Positions 30,415 through 41,909 of a DNA stretch of 64,000 nucleotides are shown here, in pieces; positions within the stretch are counted from its first letter, which is position 1, and each line of letters starts with the position of its first letter. Source of the stretch: Mustela lutreola (lineage: Eukaryota; Chordata; Mammalia; Carnivora; Mustelidae); NCBI RefSeq assembly GCF_030435805.1, contig NC_081308.1:130802936-130866935 (forward strand), written 5' to 3'. Under the pieces are notes generated by a model. The model saw nothing but the letters and a program-made list of their open reading frames with translations. It had not been told where the DNA came from and ran no database searches. Made by a program: the position numbers and the translations under genes.

Positions 30415-31015
30415 AAAACATGAATTATTTCTGACAGTATCTTTTCAGGTTACTAGGCCGAGATACGCTTGGACCCTAAGAAGTTGAATCACATAGTTCC
30501 TGGCCAGCAGGGCCTCCCAGAGGGCACACCCCCCCCCCCCCGCCCCCGGGACTGTGGTATAGAAAACCAGCAGAGAATATTGGAGAGAGGGCAGGAGCAC
30601 CTGACAAAGGAGGACTGCCCCACACCTTGCTTGGGAGACCGCTCAAGAGCATGTGATTGTAATGTCCCAGAAGCCTGGGGGAAGAGAATTTTAAAAAGCA
30701 GGAGTGATCAACTACTTTGAATGTTGCTGAAGAATTCGATAGCTGAGGACATATGAGGAAGTGGTGATGCAACATGGAGGCTTAAGTGGGTAGAAGAAGA
30801 ATAAATGAAACAAGATGGGATTGGGAGGGAGACAAACCATAAGTGACTCTTAATCTCACAAAACAAACTGAGGGTTGCCGGGGGGAGGGGGTTTGGGAGA
30901 AGGGGGTGGGATTATGGACATTGGGGAGGGTATGTGCTTTGGTGAGTGCTGTGAAGTGTGTAAACCTGGTGATTCACAGACCTGTACCCCTGGGGATAAA
31001 AATATATGTTTATAG

Positions 31016-31047
<32 letters not shown>

Positions 31048-32013
31048 GAATTCGATAGCTGAGGACGGAGAAATGATATTGGATTTAGCAGGAGAAAGAA
31101 AACTCATTGGTGATTTTGGCAAGAGCCATTGCAGTGGTGGATATGGATGGGGGGTTAATACAGTGGTTAAAGAAAGATTGGGAGGGAAGGAGGTGGAGAG
31201 AGGCTGTGGCAACAGATCTTTCAAGGAGCGTTTCTGTGCAAAGGGATGGAGGAATGGGGTGGAAGCTGGAGGGGAATGTGGGATGGAAAGAGGCTCTTGT
31301 TTCTTCAAAATGGGCGCTATTATCATGTGCTGGTACGGTCAGCTGAGATGAGGAGGAACAGTGGTAAGTTTGAAGAGAGGAAATGAGTGAACTAGCCAAG
31401 TGGGAGAATGAACGGACCAGAAAAATGCAGTGGGCTTCTGGGTGGTATTAAGGAGTGACTTCAGATTAGTACTGACCCATTTAAAGGGGGAAGCCAGCTG
31501 GCGTCATTGTGTTGGGGTTTGACCAGGTGAATGCGTTGTGAGGCGAGTGGAGGAAAGGAGTGATCATTGTGCTGCTCTGTGGAGTTTAAGCCGGGCAAGC
31601 AGGAATGCGATGATATGCAGGGTTGGGGCCATTGAGCAGGTGGGAGGCACAGTGGTTGGGCTGAGCAATTGTTCATGAATAAGGTGAGTGTGGAAGTGAG
31701 ATACGAGTGGTGCTTGGGGAGTGGGATTCTTGGTAGCAGTTGGAGGTAATAGTAGGCAAGGGATATGACCATAGCAGTGAGTGGCCAAGGCAGCACAGCT
31801 GAGATGATCTTAGGAGTTGAGAAAGACAAGGAATGGAGAGACCAAAGTATTAGACAAATCATTTATGAGAATTCTGGAGTCCCAAGGAGCCAAGACAGAA
31901 GTAGTGGTGGGCACGACAAGGGATGGGAGATGAACGGGACATGAGCAGATGGACGCAACAGGGAGAACCATGTGGCCTCTAGTCAGACGGTAGGCGCTAA
32001 AAGGGAGTGAGAA
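30415..32013 (+). repeat. Ancient repeat-like region split by a young L1
   Basis: A purine-rich region whose text ('GGATTTAGCAGGAGAAAGAA', 'GGAAGCTGGAGGGGAATGTG') follows an old mammalian repeat pattern similar in style to 22560-23870. Its family is not assigned. The open frames within it are on both strands and have no domain. A C run lies at 30530-30546. Confidence 0.4.
30751..31045 (+). mobile_element. Young L1 3' tail with perfect 21-bp target duplication
   Basis: 5' truncated to the last 300 bases, from 'ATATGAGGAAGTGGTGATGC' to 'CCTGTACCCCTGGGGATAAA' and a 25-base poly(A). The 21-base duplication (AAGAATTCGATAGCTGAGGA plus C) lies at 30730-30750 and 31046-31066 without a mismatch. Confidence 0.95.
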
Positions 32014-32085
32014 CACTAGAGCCCATAGGTCACTCCTCTTAGGGTCCCGAACGAGGTGCCTCTGCTTCCCCCAACACCGTGGCCC
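32014..32085 (-). pseudogene. Orphan 72-bp copy of the PNMA6 3' UTR
   Basis: The text from CACTAGAGCCCATAGGTCAC to 'ACGAGGTGCCTCTGCTTCCC' and CCAACACCGTGGCCC matches the PNMA6 3' UTR end at 10706-10787 in the right arm (mirrored in the left arm near 8696-8777). One 10-base stretch is missing and there are about three substitutions. Flanks on both sides do not match the palindrome. Orientation equals the right-arm gene. Confidence 0.9.
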
Positions 32086-32345
32086 AGTGAAAGGTTTTAC
32101 TCTTCTGACCTTATGAGAATCAGTACAGCACCTGAAAGTAGGTGCTCAGGAAAGGCCTGCTGAGTGAATGAAGGAACCACATTTGCTGGGACTCCGATGA
32201 TACGACACTGTTGATCCCCTTCTCTTCTTCCGAGATATCATGCTTTTCTACTCTATTCGTCCACTACTTCCCACTCTCCTTTGCCGATGACTTCTTATCA
32301 AGTTGAACACATAGAACTCAAATTCCACATGTATTTTTTTTGTTC
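32086..32345. other. Unassigned sequence
   Basis: No gene or repeat recognised between the PNMA6 fragment and the L1. Confidence 0.45.
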
Positions 32346-32359
32346 AAAACTACCTTCTT

Positions 32360-33688
32360 CTTCAATTTCTTTTATGAGTGTTCTGTAGTTCCTCGAGTAC
32401 AGATCCTTTACCTCTTTGGTTAGGTTTATTCCCAGGTATCTTATGGTTCTTGGTGCTCTAGTAAATAGAATCGATTCTCTAATTTCCCTTTCTGTATTTT
32501 TCATTGTTAGTGTATAAGAAAGCCACTGATTTCTGCACATTGACTTTGTATCCTGCCACGTTGCTGAATTGCTGCATGAGTTCTAGTAGTTTGGGGGTGG
32601 AGTCTTTTGGGTTTTCCATATAAAGAATCATGTCATCTGCAAAGAGAGAGAGTTTGACTTCTTCATTACCAATTTGGATACCTTTTATTTCCCTTTGTTG
32701 TCTAATTGCCGTTGCTAGGACTTCTAATACTATGTTGAACAAGAGTGGTGAAAGTGGGCATCCTTGTCGTGTTCCTGATCTCAACGGGAAGGACGCAAGC
32801 TTTTTCCCATTGAGGATGATATTTGCTGTGGGTCTTTCATAGATAGATTTGATGAAGTTCAGGAATGTTCCCTCTATCCCTATACTTTGAAGCGTTTTAA
32901 TCAGGAACGGATGCTGGATTTTGTCAAATGCTTTTTCTGCATCAATTGAGAGGACCATGTGGTTCTTCTCTCTTCTCTTATTAATTTGTTCTATCACACT
33001 GATAGATTTGCGAATGTTGAACCATCCTTGTGGCCCAGGGATGAATCCCACCTGGTCATGGTGGATAATCTTTTTAATGTGCTGTTGGATCCTGTTTGCT
33101 AGGATCTTGTTGAGAATCTTAGCATCCATATTCATCAGTGATATTGGTCTGAAATTCTCCTTTTTGGTAGGGTCTCTGCCTGGTTTGGGGATCAGGATAA
33201 TGCTGGCTTCATACGGATGAATGGCTAAGGAAGATGTGGTCCATATACACTATGGAGTATGATGCCTCCATCAGAAAGGACGAATACCCAACTTTTGTAG
33301 CAACATGGACGGGACTGGAAGAGATTCTGCTGAGTGAAATAAGTCAAGCAGAGAGAGTCAATTATGATATGATTTCACTTATTTGTGGAGCATAACAAAA
33401 AGCATGGAGGACATGGGGAGTTAGAGAGAAGGGGGTTGGGGTAAATTGGAAGGGGATGTGAATCATGAGAGACTATGGACTCTGAAAAACAATCTGAGGG
33501 GTTTGAAGTGGCGGGGGGATGGGAGGTCGGGGTACCAGGTGGTGGGTATTAGAGAGGGCACGGATTGCATGGAGCACTGGGTGTGGTGAAAAAATAATGA
33601 TACTGTTATGCTGAAAATATATAAATTTAAAATAAAAATTTAAAAAAGTTAAATAAATAAATAAAAGATTTTTTAAAAAAAGAATTTG
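32360..33688 (+). mobile_element. 5'-inverted (twin-primed) L1
   Basis: The left part (32360 to about 33214) is L1 ORF2 reverse-transcriptase sequence on the minus strand. It includes a 218-codon open stretch at 32479-33135 with [16 protein letters not shown]-type and [12 protein letters not shown] motifs. The right part (about 33214-33688) is the ORF2 end and 3' UTR on the plus strand. Target duplications AAAACTACCTTCTT flank the whole at 32346-32359 and 33689-33702. This is the classic structure of twin priming, with the intervening ORF2 lost at the junction. Confidence 0.9.
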
Positions 33689-33704
33689 AAAACTACCTTC
33701 TTAA

Positions 33705-33830
33705 ATTTTAAATTATGTTATGTCAGTCACCGAACAGCGCATCATGAGTTTTTGATGCAGTGTTCCAAGATTCGTTGTTTGCGTACAACGCCCAGTTCTC
33801 CATGCAATACGTGCCCTCCTTAATACCTTT
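33705..33830 (-). mobile_element. Antisense L1 tail fragment
   Basis: 'ATGTTATGTCAGTCACCGAA' and 'TGATGCAGTGTTCCAAGATT' are L1 3' terminal text read backwards. Confidence 0.7.
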
Positions 33831-34243
33831 TGAATAAATTCTTCTGTGAATCACACACACACAAGTCAGGTTCCTCTTTTACTTGATGTCCAAAGCAGCA
33901 AGTGTTGTCTGTACCCCAGTGTCAATCTAACACCTTTGTCAACTATGGTTCTACTTCTCTTTCGGGATTTAATGTTTCCCCTTGCTAGATTTCAGTTGTC
34001 AGAATTCTGCACCCTTCCTGACTTCCTAAAAGCCCAAGTCCAAAGCCCAAATTTAAGGGTTACCTTTTGGTGCCAGACAGTTGGGAGCAGAAATTCAGGG
34101 AGTCACATCTGGAGGGTTGGAGGCGGGTGGGGCTTGGCTGTGAAATCCAGATCCTTACCTCCTTCTCTTCAAATAGATTTGGGCAGTTATAAAGAGCTTT
34201 TTGTCACAGGGTCTGGGCCTAGACCACTGGCTTTGATGCTTTT
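33831..34243. other. Unassigned sequence
   Basis: No gene seen. An open frame across 33846-34427 runs into the downstream SINE and has no domain. Confidence 0.45.
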
Positions 34244-34259
34244 AGAAATGACTTTCCAG

Positions 34260-34453
34260 GGACGCCTGGGTGGCTCAGTTGGTTGGACGACTGCCTTCGG
34301 CTCAGGTCATGATCCCGGAGTCCCGGGGTCGACTCCCGCATTGGGCTCCCGGCTCCATGGGGAGTCTGCTTCTCTCTCTGACCTTCTCCTCACTCATGCT
34401 CTCTCTCACTGTCTCTCTCTCAAATAAATAAATAAAATCTTTTTTAAAAAAAA
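34260..34453 (+). mobile_element. CAN-type SINE with 16-bp target duplication
   Basis: Head GGACGCCTGGGTGGCTCAGT and tail (AAATA)n poly(A). The perfect duplication AGAAATGACTTTCCAG lies at 34244-34259 and 34454-34469. Confidence 0.95.
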
Positions 34454-34469
34454 AGAAATGACTTTCCAG

Positions 34470-35092
34470 TATCAAGGTTGATCAACTTTTCTGCAGTTAT
34501 CTGGCTGGCCATGAGCAGAGCTAAGACTAGAACTAGAAGGCATTCTGCCCAAGACGGGGCTTCTCCTATGATACCAGGCCAAGAAGCAATTCCTGGAAGG
34601 CTCCTGGGACCTCGAGAATAGTAGAGATAGCAGATCCTGGAAAATGGCAACTTCATAGCCCAGTGATTCTGCTCATGCACTGGTCACAGATGTGCACAGG
34701 GCAACTAAATGAAGCAGACCCAGACTCTGCTCTGAAAGCTAGTGTTCCCTGGAAACTCCCTCTCAGAAATAAGTTGAGTGCAGTTAGAAGCAGTGGGGGC
34801 AGATTTGACGAGACTTGGAAGTCCTGAAAATGTTGAGAAGGGCAAGTCAGAGAAATGTTATATAATACTGCCAGTGTGCCTCTGTTTCTGTCCCTTGGAT
34901 AGGATGAGTTGGGAGCAGATACAGTGAGCTTCAAGTCATGGAGAGAGAAATAGAGTTACACAGTGGCCAAGTGGTCTATTCGTGGTCAAACTGTTGGGCC
35001 CAGAATAGAAATGAGGCCTCCAGATTCCCAAACTGTGGGCATGTAACTATACCACTTTATTTCTCTTATGCAATTTTACCTGTCTCCTCTTC
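34470..35092. other. Unassigned sequence
   Basis: No gene, RNA or clear repeat recognised in about 620 bases. Confidence 0.45.
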
Positions 35093-35225
35093 TTAAAAAT
35101 TTAAATCCAGTTAGCCAACATATGGTACATAATTAGTTTTTGGTAGAATGTTCAAGATTCATTAGTTGCATATAACACCCAGTGCTCCTCATATGACCTG
35201 CCCTTATCCATAAAGGTTTCCGCCC
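35093..35225 (-). mobile_element. Antisense L1 3' fragment
   Basis: 'TCCAGTTAGCCAACATATGG' and 'CATATAACACCCAGTGCTCC' read as L1 3' terminus backwards. Confidence 0.75.
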
Positions 35226-35237
35226 CAGGAAACCAGC

Positions 35238-35240
<3 letters not shown>

Positions 35241-35295
<55 letters not shown>
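35241..35295. repeat. (TA)n microsatellite
   Basis: About 55 bases of uninterrupted AT dinucleotide. Confidence 0.95.
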
Positions 35296-35297
<2 letters not shown>

Positions 35298-35559
35298 TAG
35301 TTCTCAAACATTTTGGTCTCATGACCCTTTCTGTCTCTTAAGGATTATTGAAGAGGTACCTTCGGGTGTTATGTGTTATGACCATCAGTATTTAGTGTAT
35401 TCAGACATGATACTAAGACACTTTCAAAGTATTTATTTATTAATTCAATTAAAATAACCATGTAAGCACAAAAAACTTTTGAAAAATTCAAAAACCAAAA
35501 AACTTAGGGGTAGGAGTGGTATTGATCTATATTTTTGCAAATCTCTCTCTCTCTCTCTT

Positions 35560-35743
35560 TAAAGATTTTATTTATTTATTTGACAGGCAGAGACCATGAG
35601 TAGGCAGAGAGGCAGGCAGAGGGAGAGGGGGAAGCAGGCTCCCCGCGGAGCAGAGAACCCGACGCAGGGCTCAATCCCAGGACCTCGAGATCATGACCTG
35701 GGCCGAAGGCAGAGGCTTAGTCCACTGAGCCACCCAGGTACCT
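35560..35743 (-). mobile_element. CAN-type SINE, antisense
   Basis: Poly(T)-side 'AAAGATTTTATTTATTTATT', body 'AGGACCTCGAGATCATGACC', head end 'TGAGCCACCCAGGTACC'. Confidence 0.92.
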
Positions 35744-35754
35744 CATCTCTTTTT

Positions 35755-35985
35755 TATTAAGTTCAGTTAGCCAACATACACTATATCATTAGTTTTTGAT
35801 GTGGTGTTCAATGATTCATTAGTTGTGTATACCACCCAGTGCTCCAACAGGTGAATGGATAAAGAAGATGGGGTACATATATACAATCGCATATTCCTCC
35901 GCCATCAGAAAGGACGAATAGCTACCATTTGCATTGACTTGGATGGAACTGGAGGGCAGTACACTAAGTGAAATAAGTCGAGCAA
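35755..35985. mobile_element. L1 pieces in opposite orientations
   Basis: An antisense 3' terminus (35755-35848, 'TTCAGTTAGCCAACATACAC') abuts a sense ORF2 end (about 35848-35985, 'AACAGGTGAATGGATAAAGA'). On the minus strand this is a short 5'-inverted L1. It closes the insertion in the hAT-like element. Confidence 0.7.
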
Positions 35986-36449
35986 ATCTCTTTAATATCT
36001 GGTTTTATAGAGGACAGCTGAACTTTACTAACTGCTTCTGCATCTGAACTGTTGAGATGTGTTATTTTGGTGGGTGTACACGAGGAAAATTGGGCCTTAT
36101 ACAGCTATATCATTGGAAAAGGGAGAGGCATTTTAATAGCCTTACATTATTTTAGTAAAATTAAAGAAAAATTAAAAGATAGTGAAGACCTTCAGGTCAA
36201 GATTTTAAAAGAGGAACTATATCTAAGTAATAAAAGCTGGTATTGCGGTCACTTTTCTCTAGAGATGTCCATGAACTCTAGGAGAAGTGGTTGAGACTTT
36301 TGAGATAATTGTGGATACTTTTCTTTGGAACTATATAAAATTCAACCAAGGGTAATTTCTTTAACACTTGCAAGGTGGAATCTGAAAATTTGCTGTTGAA
36401 ATTTTCATACATTGTCACACTGAATCCATTAGTCTACCTTGCACTTTGT

Positions 36450-36930
36450 TTCTTGTTGAAGTTTAATTGACATAAAATACATTGGACACACAACAGAGTG
36501 TGTTTCAGGCACACAGCAGAGTGATTTGACAATTCTATACATTACAGAATGTTCACCACCAGGAGTGTGGTTACCATTCATCACCATACATTATCATGGT
36601 TTTGGTGACTGTATTCCCTTTGTCATACTTTTCATCTCCCCGACTTATTTATTTTATATGGGAAGTTTGTACCTCTTAGTCCCCTTCGCCTTTTATGCTC
36701 CGCCCCCCCCCCCCCCCCCCCCCGGCAACCAGCAGTTCTCTGTATTGGTCAGTCTGTTTCTGTTTCCTTTGTTCATTTGCTTTGTTTTTTGGATTTCACA
36801 TATAAGTGAAATAGCATTGCATTTGTCTTCCTCCGACTTATTTCACTTAGCATCATATCCTCTAGGTTCATCCATGTCACAAATGGCAAGATCTCGTTTC
36901 TTTTTAAGGACTGAGAAATATTCCATTACA

Positions 36931-36989
<59 letters not shown>

Positions 36990-37515
36990 TCCATCTGTCT
37001 ATCTACCTATACTATATCCATGTGTATGTATAAAATACCATATCTTCTTTACCCACTCGTCTATCAGTGGACACTTAGGTTGCTCCCGTATCTTGGGTAT
37101 TGTAAATAATATTGTGCTGAACATTGGGATGCATATCTTTTTGAATCCGTGTTCTCATGCTCTTTGGTTGAATACCCAGTAGTGGAATTACTGGATCATA
37201 TGGTATTTCCACTTTTGTTTTCTTCTTCCGAATTTTTATTTAAATTCCAGTTAGCTAACCTGCAGTGTATTATTAGTTTCAATGTAGGATTTAGTGATTC
37301 ATCACTTACATACAACACCCAATCTCATCACAACACATCACAACAGGTGCCCTCCTTAACATCCATCAAACATTTAACCCATTTCCCCCACCAACCTCCC
37401 CTCTCCAGCAACCCTCAGTGTGTTCTTTATAGTTGGGAGTTAAGTTTTGTGGTTTGCCTCTCTCTTCCTCCCCCACCCCCATGTCCGTCTGTTTTGTTTC
37501 TTTCTTTTTTTTTTT
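36450..37515 (-). mobile_element. Antisense L1 3' UTR pieces with simple repeats
   Basis: An older L1 3' UTR ('AAGTTTAATTGACATAAAAT', 'TTCACCACCAGGAGTGTGGT') is followed from about 37225 by a younger antisense L1 terminus ('AATTCCAGTTAGCTAACCTG'). It contains a C run at 36704-36723 and a (TA)n(CA)n at 36934-36990. Confidence 0.75.
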
Positions 37516-37518
37516 TTT

Positions 37519-37707
37519 TAAGATTTTATTTATTTATTTATTTGACAGACACAGATCACAAGTAGGCAGAGAGGTAGACAGAGAGAGAGGAGGAAGCAGG
37601 CTCCCTGCTGAGCAGAGAGCCCGATGCAGGGCTCGATCCCAGGACCCCGGGATCATGACCTGAGCCAAAGGCAAAGGCTTTAACCAACTGAGCCACCCAG
37701 GCGCCCC
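37519..37707 (-). mobile_element. CAN-type SINE, antisense
   Basis: Near-consensus, ending GAGCCACCCAGGCGCCCC; inserted in antisense L1 text that resumes afterwards at 'ATTCCACATGTGAGTGAAAT'. Confidence 0.93.
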
Positions 37708-37888
37708 TGTTATGTTTCTTAAATTCCACATGTGAGTGAAATCATATGCTATTTGTTTTATCTGACTAACTTATTTTGCTTAACATGATACTCTCTAGCT
37801 CCATTCACATCATTGCAAATGGCAAAATTTCATTCATTTTTATGGCTGAGTAATATTCCATTAAACTATCTATCTATCTATCTATCTA

Positions 37889-38066
37889 ACTATTTATTTA
37901 TTTGACAGAGATCACAAGTAGGCAGAGAGGCATGCAGGGCAGGGGGGGGGGATGTAGGCTCCCCTGCTGAGCAGAGAGCCCAATGAGGGGGTTGATCCCA
38001 GGACCCTGGGATCATGGCCTGAGCTGAAGGCAGAGGCTTTAACCCATTGAGCCCCCCAGGTGCCCC
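37889..38066 (-). mobile_element. CAN-type SINE, antisense
   Basis: A (TATC)n run precedes 'TTGACAGAGATCACAAGTAG'; the head ends 'TGAGCCCCCCAGGTGCCCC'. The poly(A) side has mutated into a tetranucleotide repeat (37868-37888). Confidence 0.9.
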
Positions 38067-38395
38067 TGTGTTCCATTTTATAGATACTATTCCATTGTGT
38101 GTGTGTGTGTGTGTATAGTCACAACTTCTTTACCCATATGTGTGTGAGTATATATATGTATATATAAGTATACATAAATATATAATACATATATTATAAT
38201 AAATGTATATAACTTTATATGTATAACTATATAGCTTTATATACATTTATATATTATATAATAATAATCTATATAAGATATATAGAGAGAAATTGTGTCT
38301 ATATAGTCACACCTTCTTTATCCATTCTTCAGTCGATGGAGAACATGTGGGCTCTTTCCTTAATTTGGCTGTTGTTGACAATGCTGCTATAATAT
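38067..38395 (-). mobile_element. Antisense L1 remnant and AT-rich simple sequence
   Basis: L1 ORF2 end text ('TTTACCCATATGTGTG', 'TTCTTTATCCATTCTTCAGT') is broken up by GT and TATA-rich expansions between 38097 and 38280. Confidence 0.65.
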
Positions 38396-38897
38396 AGGAT
38401 GAAGCCCAAAGCAGGCTTAAGAAGGGAAATAATAAAGTCTAGAGCAGAAATAAATGATATAGAAGCAAACAAAAACCCCCACCGTAAAATAGGCCAATGA
38501 AACCAGGAGCTGGTGCTTTGAAAAATTAATAAAATTGGTAAACCCTTAGCCAGACGTATCAAAAAGAAAAGAGAAAGGGCCCAAATAAATATATGTGCTG
38601 CTGAAGCGAGCCAGACCCAAATACATAAAATCTCGAATGAGAGAGAGGAGATCACAACCAACACGACAGAAATACAAATGCCTGTAAGAGAATGTTATGA
38701 AAAATTATATGCCCCCAAATTGGGCAATCTGGAAGAAGCGGATAAATTCCAGAAACATATAAACTACCAAAATTGAAACAGGAATTGATAAGACCAGCAA
38801 AGAAATTGAATCAGTAATAAAAAAAAAAGGTCCCAAAAAATCAAAGTCCAGGACCAGACGACTTCCCAGAGGAATTCTACCAAATATTTAAAGAGGA

Positions 38898-39455
38898 GTT
38901 TGCACTCCTGGGTATTCACCCCAAAGTTACAGATGAAGTGAAAAGAAGGACCATCTTTACCCCAATGTTCATACCAGCAATGGCCACGGTCGCCAAACTG
39001 GGAAGAGCCGAGATGCCCTTCAACAGACGAATGGGTAAGGAAGATGTGGTCCATATACACTATGGAGTATGATGCCTCCATCAGAAAGGATGAATACCCA
39101 ACTTTTGCAGCAACATGGACGGGACTGGAAGAGATTATGTTGAGTGAAATAAGTCAAGCAGAGAGAGTCGATTATCATATGGTTTCACTTATTTGTGGAG
39201 CATAACAAATAGCATGGAGGACATGGGGAGTTAGAGAGGAGAAGGGAGTTGGGGGAAATTGGAAGGGGAGGTGAACCATGAGAGACTACGGACTCTGAAA
39301 AACAATCTGAGGGGTTTGAAGGGGTGGGGGGCTGGGAGGTTGGGGGAACCAGGTGGTGGGTATTAGGGAGGGCACGTTTTGTATGGGGGCACTGGGTGTG
39401 GTGCATAAACAATGAATTCTGGAGCACTGAAAAGAAATTAGAAAAAAAAAAAAAA
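38898..39455 (+). mobile_element. Younger L1 3' tail nested in L1 ORF2
   Basis: From 'TTTGCACTCCTGGGTATTCA' to 'ATAAACAATGAATTCTGGAG' and poly(A). AAAGAGGA recurs at both junctions as a short target duplication. Confidence 0.85.
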
Positions 39456-39719
39456 AGAGGAAGAGAGCTACAGGCCACGATCCCTGATGAACATGGATGC
39501 AAAAATTTTCCACAAGGTACTAGATAATAGGATCCAACAGTACATTACAAGAATTGTTCACCACAATCAAATAGGGTTTATTCCTGGGTTGCAGGGGTGG
39601 TTCAATATTTGCAAATCAATCAACATGATACACCACATAAATAAAAGAAAGGACAGGGACCATATGATCTTCTCAACAGATGCAGAAAAAACATTTGAGA
39701 AAGTATAGCATCCATTCTT

Positions 39720-39909
39720 TTTTTTTAAGGCAAAGGTTTTATTTATTTTAGATGATAGAGGGATAGATAGATATAGAGAGACAGAGAGGAGAGGCAAAGG
39801 GGAGGAAGAGGGGCAAGCAGACTCTGCGTTGAGCATGACCCTGAGATCATGAGCTGAGCTGAAATCAAGAGCTGAACGCTTAACCGATGGAGCCACCCAG
39901 GCGCCCCAC
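39720..39909 (-). mobile_element. CAN-type SINE nested in L1 ORF2
   Basis: Head end 'GGAGCCACCCAGGCGCCCC'. Target duplication AGCATCCATTCTT (39707-39719) and AGCATCCATGCTT (39910-39922). Confidence 0.9.
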
Positions 39910-41299
39910 AGCATCCATGCTTGTTTAAAAATTAAAAACCCCTCAACAAAGTAGGAATAGTGGGAACATACTTCAACATCACAGAGGCCATATACGAAAG
40001 ACCAATATCATCCTCAGTGGGGGAAAACTGAGAGCTTTTCCTCTACACTCAGGAACAAGACAGGGATGTCCACTCTCACCACTGTTATTTACCATAGTAC
40101 CGGTATTTCTACTTCTAGTTTTTTGAGGAACCTGCATAGTGTTTGCTTGTAAAACTGCCACTGCTTGTAGATGGCATGGTACTGTATATAGAAAACACTA
40201 AAGACCCCACCAAAAATCTATTAGGAGTAAGAAATGAATTCCATGAGGTTGCAAGATACAAAATGGATATACAGAAATCTGTTGTGTTCTACACACGGAC
40301 AAAGAAGAAGGAGGAAGAGAAGTTAAGAAAGCAGGCCTATTCACAGGTGCACCAAAAATAATAATACATATGAACAAATCGAACCAGGGAGGTGAAAGAC
40401 CTCTACTCTGAAAACTACGTAAGACATTGATGGAAGAAACTGAAGATGACACAAACAAGTGGGAACATATATGATGCTCGGGGCTTAGAAGAATTATCAT
40501 TGTTTAAATGTCCACACGACCCCAAATGATCTACAGATTCCATGTAGTCCCTATCAAAATACCAATGGTGTTTTCCACAGAGCTAGGACAAATAATCCTG
40601 AAGTTGGAATGGAATCATAAAAGACCCTGAACAGCCACAGCACTCTTGAGAAAGGACAAAGCCGGAGGCACCACAATCCCGGATCTCAAGCTATACTACA
40701 TAGCTATAGTAATCAAAACAGCATGGCACTGGCACAAAACCAGACACATAGGTCACTGGAACAGAGTAGAGGACCCGGAAATAAACCCACACTTATACAG
40801 CAAGTTAATCTATCACAAAGGAGGCAAGGGTATACCATAGAGCAAAGACCGTGTCTTGAATGAATGGGGATGAGAAAACTGGAGGGCAACACGCACCAGA
40901 ATGAAACTGGACCGCCTTCTTACACCATACACAGAAATGTACTCAAAGTGGATTGTAGACCTAAATGTGAGGCCTGAACCAATAAAACACCTAAAAGAAA
41001 ACACAGGCTGTAATCCCTTGGACATCAACCTTAGCAACATATTTATGTCTCCCCAGGCAAGGGAAACAAAAGCAAAAATAAACTATTGGCACGAAAAATA
41101 ATTCCTGAGTATTGCTAAATTTCCAGCCAGGGACAAAGTTTCTTCAATTGTATTAAAAAAGCAACAGTAAAAAGAAAAAGAATTTTTTTAACGGTTTGAT
41201 TATTTGACTCGGAAACCAAATAAGTACCACACATTGTGATCGGCGGAGATGTCTCTTAAGTCCCTTTTAATCGATAGGATCTTCCTCCATGTTTTTCTT

Positions 41300-41864
41300 G
41301 TTTCTCTTTCTTTTGCTTATTGTGGTGAAGTTGACATAACATTTACCACTTTAATCATTCAGGAGTGTTTAGTACCTTCCTGATGGGGTGCAGCCATCAC
41401 CACTCATTAGCTTCAGAACATTTCCATCACCCCCAAAGGTAAGCCTTACCCATTAAGCAGTCACTCTCCGTCCCCCCAGTTCTCAGGTTCTGGCAAACAC
41501 TATTGTGTTTGGTGTCTCTTGTAAGTTGCCTGTGCTGGATATTTCACATAAATGGAATCAAACAACGTGTGGTCTTCCGTGTCTGGCATCTTTTGCTCAA
41601 CCTTTTGCTCAGACTTTAAGTTTTATCCGTATTGTAGCATATATCCGAAATTCATTCCTTCTATTTGACCAAAGAATATTACATTGTATGGATATACCAA
41701 ATTTGTTTATCCGTTCTTCACTTGATGGAAACTTGAGATGTCTCCATCCTTTCTATAAACATTCTTGTACAAGCTTTTATTTAAACCCTTGTGTTCCGTT
41801 GTTTGGGGTGTATATGTAGGAGAGGAATTGAAGAGTCATACGGTAGTTCTTTTATTTATTTATT

Positions 41865-41909
<45 letters not shown>

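Larger units (their letters stand above)
35296..36410 (+). mobile_element. Degraded hAT-like DNA transposon, split by nested insertions
   Basis: The left piece (35296-35546: 'GGTAGTTCTCAAACATTTTG', 'TCATGACCCTTTCTGTCTCT') and the right piece (35986-36410: 'AATCTCTTTAATATCTGGTT', 'GGAAAAGGGAGAGGCATTTT') form one ancient repeat. Its left end resembles CAGTGGTTCTCAAAC-type Charlie termini. The family assignment is tentative. A SINE and L1 pieces separate the two halves, with GCAAATCTCT repeated at both junctions. Confidence 0.5.
38396..41160 (+). mobile_element. L1 ORF2, sense, interrupted by a younger L1 tail and a SINE
   Basis: The endonuclease-RT linker ('ATAGGCCAATGAAACCAGGA', 'TTCCCAGAGGAATTCTACCA') continues after an inserted L1 tail with RT text. 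That text reads 'TGAACATGGATGCAAAAATT', 'GGGATGTCCACTCTCACCAC' and 'AAACAGCATGGCACTGGCAC', then runs toward the C-terminal domain. It has several stops and frame changes and is a dead copy. Confidence 0.85.

Noticed and set aside
30856-31862. 133-156-aa minus-strand frames
   Set aside because: They overlap an L1 tail and purine-rich ancient repeat and have no domain.
32479-33135. Independent reverse-transcriptase gene
   Set aside because: It is the inverted part of a 5'-inverted L1 bounded by target duplications.
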